Below are positions 39,084 to 48,929 of a stretch of DNA of 64,000 nucleotides, piece by piece. The translations under genes were made by a program, and so were the position numbers. The first letter of the stretch is position 1. The number at the start of each line of letters is the position of its first letter. Source of the stretch: an uncultured Alistipes sp. (GTDB taxonomy: Bacteria > Bacteroidota > Bacteroidia > Bacteroidales > Rikenellaceae); the NCBI RefSeq assembly GCF_963931675.1, contig NZ_OZ007039.1:2641806-2705805 (forward strand), in the 5' to 3' direction. Under the pieces are notes generated by a model, which saw only the letters and a list, made by a program, of their open reading frames with translations, was not told where the DNA came from and did not search any database.

Positions 39084-40117
39084 TGTCGGTCGGGATTTTC
39101 CGGACCGGACCGGAGTGGGGTGAGGGGTCCCCCGAAGAGGGTCTCGCAGGCGAGCCGGGCGGCATCGGCATCGGGACGGCACTCCAACAGGTAGACGGGA
39201 ACCAGCCCGATTACCTGCCCGAGCAGGGTGCAGACGGCATCCTGAAGGCGTGTGGCGTGGATGAAGGCAGGGGGAGTCGAGGGAAAGAGCGCTCCGAAAG
39301 CTTCGATCGGAGAGAGGCGCCGGATCCGGTTTTCGGGGGCCTGGACGAGCCGCACGATGGCTGCGACGGGACAGGACTCGTTGCGGTAGCAGGGGACCTT
39401 GCCGCTCCAGGGGGATCCCCAGACGCGGACCGTACCGTCCGCAAGCCCGAGAATGGGGCTGTCGTCGTTGAGCAGGGCGGAGCCGGGGATGTTTTCGCGC
39501 CACAGTCGGCTGTGGGTGCTCTTGCCGGTCCCGGATTCGCCGAGGAAGAGGACTCCGCGGCCTCGGTAACGGATTGCCGAGGCGTGGATGGCCACGGCGT
39601 TCCGATGGAGTGCCGTAAGGTTGAAGAGGGTCCAGATCCCGAACCGGAAGAGGGCGGGGTGGTGTGCGGGTGTAAAGTCGCAGCAGGCGAGGAGGCCTTG
39701 TTCCGGGATCCGGAATCGGGCCGGGAGTGAACCGTCCCGGGGTGACATTTCGAGGAGAAAACCGGCCTTGTCGTATCCGAAACGGCAGTCGGCATTGGCA
39801 TCCGCGAAGTCGAAACGGTGGAGTTCGTGCCATCCGGCGGCTTTATGGATACGGACGCCGGATTCCAGAATCAGTTCCGGCTCGGAACCGGTTTTCGGGG
39901 CGACCTCGGACGCTGCGGTCCTCGCCCGCGCGACAGCCTCCCCCGGGGCGACCTCGACCCTTGCGGTCCTCGCCCGCCCGGCCTCCTCTCTCCCTTCTTT
40001 TCCCTCACTTGCAGCTTCTGCCCCCGCAACGGCAAACGCCTGCAACGCCCCGGCGAAACGGGGCGGAATCAACGAATCCGGAAGCGAAAGCCGGAGTCCG
40101 GCAATGATGTATTCCAT
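39074..40117 (-). CDS. HPr-kinase-like protein with low-complexity insertion
   Basis: The 347-residue protein has A-V-A-I-H-A-S-A-I, then L-F-L-G-E-S-G-T-G-K-S-T-H-S-R-L-W (P-loop, 193-201) and L-L-N-D-D-S-P-I-L, as in HPr-kinase/phosphoenolpyruvate-carboxykinase-like proteins found with ribosomally made peptides and PqqD systems. Residues about 30-82 are an Ala/Glu/Arg-rich insertion encoded by repeated GCGGTCCTCGCCCG DNA. Its start is 13 bp after the ABC transporter stop. A role in phosphorylating a peptide is inferred from family context only. Confidence 0.75.
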   Translation of the reverse strand: MEYIIAGLRLSLPDSLIPPRFAGALQAFAVAGAEAASEGKEGREEAGRARTARVEVAPGEAVARARTAASEVAPKTGSEPELILESGVRIHKAAGWHELHRFDFADANADCRFGYDKAGFLLEMSPRDGSLPARFRIPEQGLLACCDFTPAHHPALFRFGIWTLFNLTALHRNAVAIHASAIRYRGRGVLFLGESGTGKSTHSRLWRENIPGSALLNDDSPILGLADGTVRVWGSPWSGKVPCYRNESCPVAAIVRLVQAPENRIRRLSPIEAFGALFPSTPPAFIHATRLQDAVCTLLGQVIGLVPVYLLECRPDADAARLACETLFGGPLTPLRSGPENPDRQCR

Positions 40118-40130
40118 AAGCGCAGGTTTT

Positions 40131-41858
40131 TTAATTTTCGAGTTCGATGATCCTCTGGCACCCGGCGAGGGAGTGCCCGTTGTGGGCGATTACGAAGAGC
40201 GTCATGCGGGGATTCCGCGCGGCAAGCTCCTCCAGCGAGCGGAGCAGTTCGGCTTCGGTGCGGGGATCAAGCGACGAGGTGGCCTCGTCGAACAGGAGCA
40301 CGTCGGCATTCCGGTAGAGGGCCCTTGCAATGGCGATCCGCTGCCGCTGTCCGCCCGAAATCCGGGCTCCGCATTCGCCGACCGGCGTGTCGATGCCCCG
40401 GGGCAGCGTGGCGGCGAATGCTTCGAGGCGTGCCGTCCGGATGACCTCCAGGACCCGCTTGCGGTCGATGTCGTGCGGAGGAACCTCCGGTGCGATATTT
40501 TCGGCCAGGGATGCGTTGCGGAGAAAGGCGCGTTGCGAGACGTATCCGATCCGTTGCTGCCAGGCCCGGCGGTTGGCGGCGGTGAGCGGTACGCCGTCGA
40601 TGCGGATCTCGCCCAGTGTGGGTTCGTAGAGTCCCGCCAGCAGATGGAGAAGGGTGGTTTTCCCGACTCCCGAAGCGCCGCGAATGCCGATCCGGTCGCC
40701 TTTCCGGAATGTAAAGTCGACGCCGTGCAACACCTCCCGGCTGCACCCCGGATAGCGGAACGCGAGTTGCCGCACCTCGATCGTCCGCTCGAAGGGTAGA
40801 GGCCCGGACTCCTCCGGCGTTGTTGTGCCGGATGCGATGGCGGGGTTCTCTTCGGTTTTTGCCTCGGTTTCCGCCGTGAGGGCCTGTCGCAGGATGTCGA
40901 GCGTATAGCGGTTGTAGCGGATCGAGACCCAGCCGTTCAGAATGGCCCGCACCGCGGGCATCAGGCGCAGGGCAGCCACGGCCGACACCCCGAACCACAG
41001 AGCGGAACCCTCCTTCCCGAAACTCCCGACAGCCAGCAGGGCCAGCCCGATGGCCAGTGCGGTTTCGACGACAAGCGGCGGCAGGCGGTTCAGGTCGGCT
41101 TCCCGTGCGCGGGCGCGGATCGCTTCGTCGAGCGAACGGTCGAAGGCCCGCAGCATCTCCGGGAATGCGCCGTTGAGTTCGATGTCGGCGTATCCGCGGA
41201 AGGTTTCGCCGACGATCCTTGCCTTTTCGCGCAGCGCCCGATTTTCCGCAGTACCGTATCGTGCGCAGCGCCTGCGGAAGCAGCGGATGTACCCCCATCC
41301 GACCGGAAGGAATACCGCAAGGGCCAGCAGGACGGCCTGCGGAGCATACGGGAACAGGACCGCGGCAGTCACTCCCAGCAGGGCGGTTTCGGCGACGATC
41401 ACGGCAGCGGGGCGCAGAACGCCGGTGGTAAAACTCCGGGTGACGGCGTTCACGTTCCGGACGAGCGTCGCGGAGTCGGAGGCGTCGACGAAGGCCATGC
41501 CGCGGTCGTGACAGGCGATGAAGATCCGTCGGGAGAGCGCCCGGTAGAGGTCGAGCAGACAGCGGTTTTCGATCCGGGCGAGATGAAAGGTCGCCGCGCC
41601 CTTCAGCAGCGTGAAGAGCACGACCCCTCCGCAAACCATCCCGGCGAAGAGCCGGGTTGAAGCGATTCCCGAACTGCGGTAAGCCGCAGCCAGGCATCCG
41701 TCTCCGGTGAAGGCTTCTGGGTCGAGCAGCAGGGCCAGCAGGGGCAGCAGCAGGGCCAGTCCGGCGAAGTCGAGCACGGCCCGTGCGAGGAGCGTGGCGA
41801 CCACGCCGCAACTCCGGCGGCGGAAGCCGTCGGGAAGGATGTCGAGGATTTTTTTCAA
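40131..41858 (-). CDS. ABC exporter (permease-ATPase fusion)
   Basis: TTG start (41858) overlaps the helicase stop as TTGA, so it is translationally coupled; no good ATG follows for 70 residues. The 575-residue protein has about six membrane helices in the first 310 residues, then the ATPase domain: G-A-S-G-V-G-K-T (Walker A), I-S-G-G-Q-R-Q-R-I-A-I-A-R-A-L (signature), V-L-L-F-D-E-A-T-S-S-L-D (Walker B). There is no C39 peptidase domain. With the kinase-like and peptidase genes it forms a three-gene export unit, substrate unknown. Confidence 0.88.
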   Translation of the reverse strand: MKKILDILPDGFRRRSCGVVATLLARAVLDFAGLALLLPLLALLLDPEAFTGDGCLAAAYRSSGIASTRLFAGMVCGGVVLFTLLKGAATFHLARIENRCLLDLYRALSRRIFIACHDRGMAFVDASDSATLVRNVNAVTRSFTTGVLRPAAVIVAETALLGVTAAVLFPYAPQAVLLALAVFLPVGWGYIRCFRRRCARYGTAENRALREKARIVGETFRGYADIELNGAFPEMLRAFDRSLDEAIRARAREADLNRLPPLVVETALAIGLALLAVGSFGKEGSALWFGVSAVAALRLMPAVRAILNGWVSIRYNRYTLDILRQALTAETEAKTEENPAIASGTTTPEESGPLPFERTIEVRQLAFRYPGCSREVLHGVDFTFRKGDRIGIRGASGVGKTTLLHLLAGLYEPTLGEIRIDGVPLTAANRRAWQQRIGYVSQRAFLRNASLAENIAPEVPPHDIDRKRVLEVIRTARLEAFAATLPRGIDTPVGECGARISGGQRQRIAIARALYRNADVLLFDEATSSLDPRTEAELLRSLEELAARNPRMTLFVIAHNGHSLAGCQRIIELEN

Positions 41859-44800
41859 AGGCTCACGGACTCGATTTTATCGAGGAGGACATACCACAAA
41901 AACCCTTCCGTTTTTGTATATCCCATTTCGTGCAGCAGTTGCATGTATTCGCGGATCTGGCGCCGGTATCGTTCGGCGTCTCGTTCTCCGAACTTGTAGT
42001 CCACGACGACGGCGCGACCCTCCTCGCCGAGCATCACGCGGTCGGGGCGGCGTGTGGAGGCGCTTCCGGGGAGGATGATCTCCTGTTCGTTGCGCACGCG
42101 GCGCCACTTTCCGCCGAACCATTCGCGGGCTTCGGGGTGTTCGAGGGCCCGGGCGATCTTTTGTCTCAGGGTTTCGGCCTCGGTCTCCGAGAGTATGCCG
42201 TCGGCCTGCATCTGCACGACGGCCTCGTCGATCTGTGTTTCGTTGTCGGCCTGTTCGAAGGCGCGGTGCATCAGGATCCCGAAATCGCGGGGCGAGAGCC
42301 CGCTTTCCCCCTCCTCGAAGTAGCGCTGCGAGGGGAGCCGCAGCCGCAGGTCGGCCTGTGCCGTGGGATACTCCTCCAGAACGATGTGCCGGACCTCGGC
42401 CTGCTCCTTTTTTTCGGCAGCGGGGCCCGCGAACTCCCCGAATGCGAAGTGCTCGCCCGCCTCATCCGCCGAGTATCGGCCTTCGAGGTCGTCGAGCATG
42501 GCCTTGTTGCCCTCGACGCGGATGCTCCGGAGCAGCAGGGCGCCGACCGTCCGGTCGTTTTTCCGGGGAATGAAGAGGTGCAGGGACTCGGCGGCCCGGG
42601 TAAGGGCCACGTAGAGGAGGTTGATGTTGTCGACGTGCGAATAGACCAGTTCGCGGTAGTACTCCGGGGAGAACTCCGAATCGGCCATTGCCTTGCGGTA
42701 ACGCACCGGGAAACGTCCGATTGCCTCGGCCTCGCCTTCGCGGGCTTCGGCCCAGACGATATTTCGGATCGAGCCGCTTGTCTTGGGCTCCAGCTGCCAC
42801 GAGCAGTAGGGGATCACGACGGCCGGTTTTTCGAGCCCCTTGGCCTTGTGAATGGTGGTGATTTCGACCGTCGAGCGGCTTTCGTCGACGCTCAGCGAGC
42901 GGTTGCAGCCCGTTTCGTCCCACCAGCGCAGGAAGAGTTCGATATCGGCTACCTTCGTTGCGCAGAAGGCGATGATCTGTTCGTGAATGGCCTGGAGATA
43001 GGCCGTCTGGGAGCGGTCGCCCTGGAGGTCGAACGCCATGACGATCCGCTCGAAGGCCTCTTCGGGCGAGAGCAGGCGGATCGAACGGAAGAATTCGTTT
43101 TCGGGATCGCTCAGCGGTCGGTCGAAATCGCGGCGGAGGTAGTGGTTGAACTGGGCCCGGGCGAGGGAGTCGTCGGGATTCAGGGCGAGCCGGAGCGCTG
43201 CGGCGATGAATGCACTGACGGGGGCATTTCCCACGATGAGGGCCTCCTGCGTCATGACGTCGAAGCGGTAGCGGGGATCGGTGTTCCGCTGCTTGAAGTC
43301 GAGCAACTCGGCGGCGATGCGTGCGCCGTCCGAGGCGCTGCGCACGAGGATCAGGATGTCGCAGGGCCGGAATCCGCGGTCGAGCAGTGCGCAGATGCGC
43401 TCCACGACGGGCGGGCGTTCGTCGAAGGTCTCGACCGAGACGTAACCCGGATGTTCGGCTTTCCGGCGTGAGGTCTGGGCATGGTCGCGGTAGGCTGCGG
43501 CGAGCGTGCCGCGCAGGGCGTCGGCATCGGCGGGAGCGATTCCGTGCTTTTCGACCGCCTGGTCGAGGGCGGTGTCGAGTGCGCGGTCGTCGGTTTCGAC
43601 GATCCGGGCGATGATGCGGTTGTTGAACTCCACGATTTGCGGCAGGCTCCGCCAGTTTTCGCGCAGGACCTCCACCTGGGTCTCGGCGGGTCCCAGGGCC
43701 TGCCGGGCCTGCTCGTGGAGGATGCGCCAGTCGCCGCCGCGCCAGCGGTAGATCGACTGCTTGATGTCGCCGACGAGCAGGACGGCCGTCTGCTGCTCCT
43801 CGGTCTGGGCCATGGCGTTGCGGAGCAGCGGGAGGAAGTTCTCCCACTCCTTGGCCGAGGTGTCCTGGAACTCGTCGATCATGAATCGGTCGAAGCGGTT
43901 TCCGACCTTTTCGTAGATGAACGGCGCGTCGTTGTGGTCGATGAATTCCGCGAGGATGTATTTGGTTTCGGAGAGCAGCATGAGGTTCTGCTCCTCGCAG
44001 AGCTGCTGCACGCGGGCGTAGAGGTCGGCGAGGAGTGCGAAGCTGCGGTAGTTTTCGCGCAGCAGGTCGCACGTGTTCCAGTGTCGGAGGTTCGCGTCGT
44101 AGATGTCGCGCATCCGCTGCAGCAGGGGCCTCAGCTGCGGGGCGAGGTTGCGGGAGGGCGAACCCTTTTTGCCCCACTTGTCGTCCGAGTCGACGGCCTC
44201 CGCGACGCGGGTTTTGTAGGGTTCGAGCGAGCCCTCGGCCGCGGTGTAGAACCATTTGGCGAATCCCGTTGCCTTGTATGGGAAGTCGTCGAGGGAGAGT
44301 CCCGCGGCGCCGATGATCCCGAGGGCCTGGCGGGCGGTTTCGCGGAGCTCCTTTTTGGAGGCTTCGGCCAGGTGCGTGGCGCGGGCGACGATGCGTCCCA
44401 GTTCTTCGCGGGAGCGTGCGTCGGTCAGTGCCGACTTGTTTTTCTCCTTGAAGATCTCGCCCGCGAGTGAGAGGATTCCGTCGCGGACATCCCATTTGAG
44501 CCCGTCGTCGATGCGCTCCTGGACGAATTCCGAGAGCCAGCGCTGGAGGTCGCGGTCGACGGTGATCTGTTCGATCAGGGCGTCGGCGCCCTTCGAGAGC
44601 ACCGACGAGGTTTCGATCTCGACGTTGTAGTTCAGGTCGATCCCCAGCTCCTTGATGAAGGCGCGGAGGATGCGCTGGAAGAAGGTGTCGATGGTGAGGA
44701 CCGTGAAGCGCGAATAATCGTGGAGGATCTTTGCGCGGACTTCGGCGGCGCGTTTGCGGATGGTTTGTTCGTCGAGGGCGAGCTCTTCCGAGAGTTGCGT

Positions 44801-45016
44801 CAGATAGGAGCTGTCGTTTCCGGCCGCGAGGTTGTGAATCTCCTTCAGGATGCGGGATTTCATCTCCTCGGTGGCCTTGTTGGTGAAGGTTACGGCGAGG
44901 ATATGCCTGTAAAGTTCGGGCTCCTCGATCACGTCGCGGACGTACTGGAAGGCCAGTTGGTAGGTTTTTCCGGAGCCGGCGCTGGCATTCAGGATCTTCG
45001 CTCTCTTCGTTTGCAC
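41855..45016 (-). CDS. UvrD/Rep-type helicase-nuclease, AddA/RecB-like
   Basis: GTG start at 45016 (V-Q-T-K-R-A-K-I-L-N-A-S-A-G-S-G-K-T) puts the Walker A at residues 10-18, as in AddA; the frame continues upstream without features. Of 1053 residues, helicase motifs are visible: T-F-T-N-K-A-T-E-E-M, M-I-D-E-F-Q-D-T-S, V-G-D-I-K-Q-S-I-Y-R-W-R-G-G, T-I-H-K-A-K-G-L-E, Y-V-A-L-T-R-A. The C-terminus has a PD-(D/E)XK nuclease (R-P-D-R-V, then V-V-V-D-Y-K-F-G). It should process double-strand breaks with the AddB-like partner at 45877-48723. Confidence 0.92.
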   Translation of the reverse strand: MQTKRAKILNASAGSGKTYQLAFQYVRDVIEEPELYRHILAVTFTNKATEEMKSRILKEIHNLAAGNDSSYLTQLSEELALDEQTIRKRAAEVRAKILHDYSRFTVLTIDTFFQRILRAFIKELGIDLNYNVEIETSSVLSKGADALIEQITVDRDLQRWLSEFVQERIDDGLKWDVRDGILSLAGEIFKEKNKSALTDARSREELGRIVARATHLAEASKKELRETARQALGIIGAAGLSLDDFPYKATGFAKWFYTAAEGSLEPYKTRVAEAVDSDDKWGKKGSPSRNLAPQLRPLLQRMRDIYDANLRHWNTCDLLRENYRSFALLADLYARVQQLCEEQNLMLLSETKYILAEFIDHNDAPFIYEKVGNRFDRFMIDEFQDTSAKEWENFLPLLRNAMAQTEEQQTAVLLVGDIKQSIYRWRGGDWRILHEQARQALGPAETQVEVLRENWRSLPQIVEFNNRIIARIVETDDRALDTALDQAVEKHGIAPADADALRGTLAAAYRDHAQTSRRKAEHPGYVSVETFDERPPVVERICALLDRGFRPCDILILVRSASDGARIAAELLDFKQRNTDPRYRFDVMTQEALIVGNAPVSAFIAAALRLALNPDDSLARAQFNHYLRRDFDRPLSDPENEFFRSIRLLSPEEAFERIVMAFDLQGDRSQTAYLQAIHEQIIAFCATKVADIELFLRWWDETGCNRSLSVDESRSTVEITTIHKAKGLEKPAVVIPYCSWQLEPKTSGSIRNIVWAEAREGEAEAIGRFPVRYRKAMADSEFSPEYYRELVYSHVDNINLLYVALTRAAESLHLFIPRKNDRTVGALLLRSIRVEGNKAMLDDLEGRYSADEAGEHFAFGEFAGPAAEKKEQAEVRHIVLEEYPTAQADLRLRLPSQRYFEEGESGLSPRDFGILMHRAFEQADNETQIDEAVVQMQADGILSETEAETLRQKIARALEHPEAREWFGGKWRRVRNEQEIILPGSASTRRPDRVMLGEEGRAVVVDYKFGERDAERYRRQIREYMQLLHEMGYTKTEGFLWYVLLDKIESVSL

Positions 45017-45110
45017 TGTTCGGAAATTCTTTTTGGAAGGTAAAAATACGAAACAAAACCCGAATTTCGCAAGAAATTCGTAAATTAGCCGGACAAAACA
45101 GAACCGAAAC

Positions 45111-45815
45111 ATGAAAAAAATGCTTTTTAGTCTGCTGCTGCTGACGGTTTTCGGTGCGCTGCAGGCCCAGACTCCGGCGGACGGCGGAGCGCAACGCGAA
45201 TGGCTCACCTCGTTTACGGCCGTGGAGGTTACGGCACCGCTCGACATCCGTTTCATCCGGGTTCCCGACAGCGAGGCTCCGAAGATCATCTACGATACGA
45301 AAGGTTCCTATACGACTCGTTTCCGGTTTGAAGTCCGGGACAAGGTGCTCCGGATCATGGAGCGGCCCGATTCGCGGCGTCCGGAGCGCACGCAGGTCGA
45401 GGTTTACTACAATTCGCTGGAGCGTATTGCCGTGGCGGATGCGGTTGCGACGTTCGACAGCACGTTGGTGTCGACGGTCCTCGACCTTACGATCGGGGGT
45501 ATGGCCCAGGTGACGGTGCCGCTCGACGTGAAGGATCTCCAGTTGGAGCAGACGGGCAAGAGCCGTGCGACGCTGACCGGGTCTGCGCGTTATCTTTCGC
45601 TGTTTGTTTCGGCGGGGACGCTCGATGCTTCGGCGCTGGAGGTGATGTCCGCGGAGGTGAACGTGACGGGTTCGGGTTCGGCATCGCTGTGGGTGACCGA
45701 CCGTTTCGAGGGGAAGACCTCGACGGGCGGCAAGATCACCTACAAGGGAACCCCGACGGTGATCCGCGGGGGCATGAAGTTCATGGGCGGCGACATCACC
45801 CGAACCGGGGAGTAA
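45111..45815 (+). CDS. DUF2807 (head-GIN) exported protein
   Basis: The 234-residue protein has a signal peptide (M-K-K-M-L-F-S-L-L-L-L-T-V-F-G-A-L-Q-A-Q) and the repeating beta pattern of DUF2807: F-T-A-V-E-V-T-A-P-L-D-I-R-F, L-R-I-M, and a run of strands with G-S-G-S-A-S-L. These proteins probably form beta-helices in the envelope; function unknown. It lies between and divergent to the AddA-like gene, with only 94 bp shared for both promoters. Confidence 0.8.
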   Translation: MKKMLFSLLLLTVFGALQAQTPADGGAQREWLTSFTAVEVTAPLDIRFIRVPDSEAPKIIYDTKGSYTTRFRFEVRDKVLRIMERPDSRRPERTQVEVYYNSLERIAVADAVATFDSTLVSTVLDLTIGGMAQVTVPLDVKDLQLEQTGKSRATLTGSARYLSLFVSAGTLDASALEVMSAEVNVTGSGSASLWVTDRFEGKTSTGGKITYKGTPTVIRGGMKFMGGDITRTGE

Positions 45816-45876
45816 GACGCGCGTCGGGAGGCTCCGCAGGGGTGCCCTGTCCGCTGCGTGCTGCACATTCTGAATC

Positions 45877-48723
45877 ATGAAGAGTTTCCTTTACGAAGTT
45901 GCTGCGGACCTCTATGCCCGCTACGGGGAGGGATTGTCGGAATGTTCCGTTCTCTTCCCGTCGCGTCGTGCGCGGCTGTTCTTCATCGACGCGCTGTCGC
46001 AGATTGCCGGGCGTCCGATGTGGCAGCCGACGTGGGCAACGATCGACAGCCTGATGGAAGAGATCTCGGGGCTGCGGCCCGGGGACCGCGTGCGGCTCAT
46101 CACGGAACTCTACAAAATCTATTCGCAATACCACGCCGAACCGTTCGACCGGTTCTACTTCTGGGGCGACATGCTTCTGACGGACTTCGACACGATCGAC
46201 AAATACGGCGTGAATGCCGACCGGCTTTTTCGCAACATCACGGACATCAAGGAGTTGGAGGCCGATATTTCGTACCTCACGCCGCGTCAGCTGCAGATCG
46301 TGAAGGCCTTCTGGTCGACGTTGGGCGACGAGTCCGACCTTTCGGCCGAGAAGCGGCGGTTCCTGGCGATCTGGAAGAGCCTGGGACCGATCTACCATCG
46401 GCTGCGGGAGCGCCTTTCCGAGCTGGGCATCGCCTACAACGGCATGATCCAGCGTGCGGCGGCCGACCGGCTGCGGGCGGGCGGCTACTCGTTTCCGGAG
46501 CCGCGGCGTTACGTCGTGGCGGGCTTCAACGCCCTGTCGGAGTGCGAGAAGCAGCTTTTCCGCTTTTTGTCGACGGCTGCCGAGACCGATTTCTACTGGG
46601 ATTACGACACCTATTACAGGGATGCCCCCGAACAGGAGGCGGGGATGTTCGTGCGCGAGAATACCGTGCAGTTCCCGGCGCGGAGCGACATCTCCCACGA
46701 CAACATGGCCCGGGAGAAGGAGCTGACGGCCGTGGCTGCGGTTTCGAATGCCGTGCAGTGCAAGGCTGCGGCGGGGATCCTGCGCGAACTGGCGGCTGCG
46801 GGCCCGCTCGACAAGCGCACGGCCGTGGTGCTGACCGACGAAAACCTGCTGCTGCCGCTGCTCTACGCGCTGCCGCCGGAGATCGGGCGGGTGAACGTCA
46901 CGATGGGCTACCCGCTGCGCACGACCCTGGCCTATACGTTTGTCGAACGTCTTGTGGCATTGCAGTCGCACCGCCGCCGGAAGGGGGAGGGGTGGAGCTT
47001 TTACCACGCCGACGTGGTGGGGATCCTCGCACACCCCTACGTCTCGGAGAGCGATTCTGCGGAGACCCGCCGGATGCAGGAGGAGATTGTCCGCGAACGG
47101 CGCATTTCGGTCGATGCCGCGTGGCTCGGGCGCAACGACCTGCTGCGGCAGATCTTCTCGGCGGCCGAGTCGTGGCGCGACCTTTCGGAGTGGCTGCTGG
47201 GGGTGGTCGGGGCCGTGGCCCGCATCCCCTGCGAGGGGACGGATGCGCGTCAGCGGGTGGAGTTCCTGGCCGTCATTGCCGGGGAGTTGACCAAACTGCG
47301 CAACTCGCTCGAAGCGTGCGACATCGCGCTGACGCCCGAGATCTACGCCTCGCTGCTGCGGCGCCACCTCCAGACGCTGCGCATCCCCTATGAGGGCGAA
47401 CCGCTCGAAGGGCTTCAGGTCATGGGCATCCTCGAAACGCGCAACCTCGATTTCGACAACGTGATCCTGCTGTCGATGAACGACGACAACTTTCCGGGCA
47501 ACCACATGGCGCAGGCGTCGTTCATTCCCTACAACCTGCGGGCGGCCTACGGGCTTCCGACGCCCGAGCACCACGAAGGGGTCTACGCCTACTACTTCTA
47601 CCGGTTGCTGCAACGGGCGCGGCGGGTATGGATGCTCTACTGCTCGCATGCCGACGACAAGTCGACGGGCGAACCGAGCCGCTATATCTACCAGTTGGAT
47701 TACGAGAGCGGTTTCCCGGTCCGGCGGGTGGAGGTAGGCGTGGACGTGAACCTCGCGGAGACGGCTCCGATCGAGGTGGCGAAGGACGAGCGGGTGCTGC
47801 GGAGTCTGGAGCGCTTCACCGATCCCGCCTCTCCGGCGACGCTCTCGCCGACGGCCTTTTTCCGCTATGTGGCGTGTCCGCTCCGCTTCTATTTCCACTC
47901 CATAGCGCGCCTGGAGAGCGACGACGAGATTTCGGAGGAGGTCGACGCCCCGATGTTCGGTACGATCCTCCACGCCGCGGTGCAGAAACTCTACGCGCGG
48001 ATTGCCGGGGAGCACCGCCCGGGCGGGACCCTGCGGGCGCTGCTCCGCACGGGCGAGGTCGCGGCGGCCGTGGAGGCCTCGATCAACGAGAACTACCTGA
48101 ACGATGCGTCGGCCACGCCGGACGACTATACGGGCAACCTGCTGTTGGTCCGCGACATCGTGACGCGCTATTTGCGCGGCGGGGTGATCCCCTACGATGC
48201 GGCGCACGACGGCTTTACGGTCGAGGGGCTGGAGGATTCGGTGGCTTACGGGTTCGATTTCCGCACGGCGGACGGCACCGTGCGCCGCATGAAGTTTGCG
48301 GGGATCGCCGACCGCATCGACCGGCTGGACGACGGGACGCTCCGCGTGGTGGACTACAAGACCGGGGCTCCGCACCTGGAGTTTGCGGGAATCGAGTCGC
48401 TCTTCCGCGGTGAGGGGAAGCAGCGTCTTTCGAACATCCTGCAGACGCTGCTCTACGCGATGATGCTCTACCATACGCGGGGTGTGGATGCCGAGCCGAC
48501 ACTCTACTACGTGCGTGCGATGAACCGTCCGGACTACGACCCCCGGCTCTTCGACCGCGAACTGGACCTGCGCGGAGGGCGCTATACGCACTATGCCGGA
48601 CGTTTCGAGGAGCTGGTCGGCGAGACGCTGGCGGAGCTGTACGACCCCTCTGTGCCGTTCCGGCAGTGTGCCGATGCCGATACCTGCAAGTATTGCGACT
48701 TCAACGTGCTGTGCCGCCGGTAG
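45877..48723 (+). CDS. AddB-like nuclease with Fe-S cysteine motif
   Basis: The 948-residue protein starts with a degenerate helicase-like domain (L-F-P-S-R-R-A-R-L-F-F). It ends in a PD-(D/E)XK nuclease (F-A-G-I-A-D-R-I-D-R, then V-V-D-Y-K-T-G-A). A Cys in A-C-P-L-R-F-Y-F together with C-K-Y-C-x5-C near the C-terminus gives the four-cysteine iron-sulfur pattern of AddB. With the AddA-like protein it would form a RecBCD-type complex for double-strand break repair. Length is close to other Bacteroidetes members. Confidence 0.9.
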   Translation: MKSFLYEVAADLYARYGEGLSECSVLFPSRRARLFFIDALSQIAGRPMWQPTWATIDSLMEEISGLRPGDRVRLITELYKIYSQYHAEPFDRFYFWGDMLLTDFDTIDKYGVNADRLFRNITDIKELEADISYLTPRQLQIVKAFWSTLGDESDLSAEKRRFLAIWKSLGPIYHRLRERLSELGIAYNGMIQRAAADRLRAGGYSFPEPRRYVVAGFNALSECEKQLFRFLSTAAETDFYWDYDTYYRDAPEQEAGMFVRENTVQFPARSDISHDNMAREKELTAVAAVSNAVQCKAAAGILRELAAAGPLDKRTAVVLTDENLLLPLLYALPPEIGRVNVTMGYPLRTTLAYTFVERLVALQSHRRRKGEGWSFYHADVVGILAHPYVSESDSAETRRMQEEIVRERRISVDAAWLGRNDLLRQIFSAAESWRDLSEWLLGVVGAVARIPCEGTDARQRVEFLAVIAGELTKLRNSLEACDIALTPEIYASLLRRHLQTLRIPYEGEPLEGLQVMGILETRNLDFDNVILLSMNDDNFPGNHMAQASFIPYNLRAAYGLPTPEHHEGVYAYYFYRLLQRARRVWMLYCSHADDKSTGEPSRYIYQLDYESGFPVRRVEVGVDVNLAETAPIEVAKDERVLRSLERFTDPASPATLSPTAFFRYVACPLRFYFHSIARLESDDEISEEVDAPMFGTILHAAVQKLYARIAGEHRPGGTLRALLRTGEVAAAVEASINENYLNDASATPDDYTGNLLLVRDIVTRYLRGGVIPYDAAHDGFTVEGLEDSVAYGFDFRTADGTVRRMKFAGIADRIDRLDDGTLRVVDYKTGAPHLEFAGIESLFRGEGKQRLSNILQTLLYAMMLYHTRGVDAEPTLYYVRAMNRPDYDPRLFDRELDLRGGRYTHYAGRFEELVGETLAELYDPSVPFRQCADADTCKYCDFNVLCRR

Positions 48724-48745
48724 CCTCTCCGGCCGGAAAAACAAG

Positions 48746-48776
48746 GTCCCGCGACTCGGAGGAGTTGCGGGACTTT
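48746..48776 (+). terminator. Terminator after the AddB-like gene
   Basis: GTCCCGC-x-ACT pairs with AGT-x-GCGGGAC and is followed by TTTTCG, 22 bp after the stop codon. Confidence 0.65.
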
Positions 48777-48929
48777 TCGTGTTTGTGTTCGTGCGTTGTC
48801 GGAAGGTTTCATCGGAAGGCCGAAATGAATGGTCGGACAAAGTTCCGATTTTCCCGGATTTTGCAATATCCGGAATTGTATTATCTTTGTAGTGGATTCG
48901 AACGGAAACCCTGAAACACCTCACCTATA

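Noticed and set aside
38676..41858. Lasso-peptide cluster
   Set aside because: No asparagine-synthetase-like cyclase, transglutaminase-like protease, PqqD domain or precursor could be seen, so only an export/kinase/peptidase trio is claimed.
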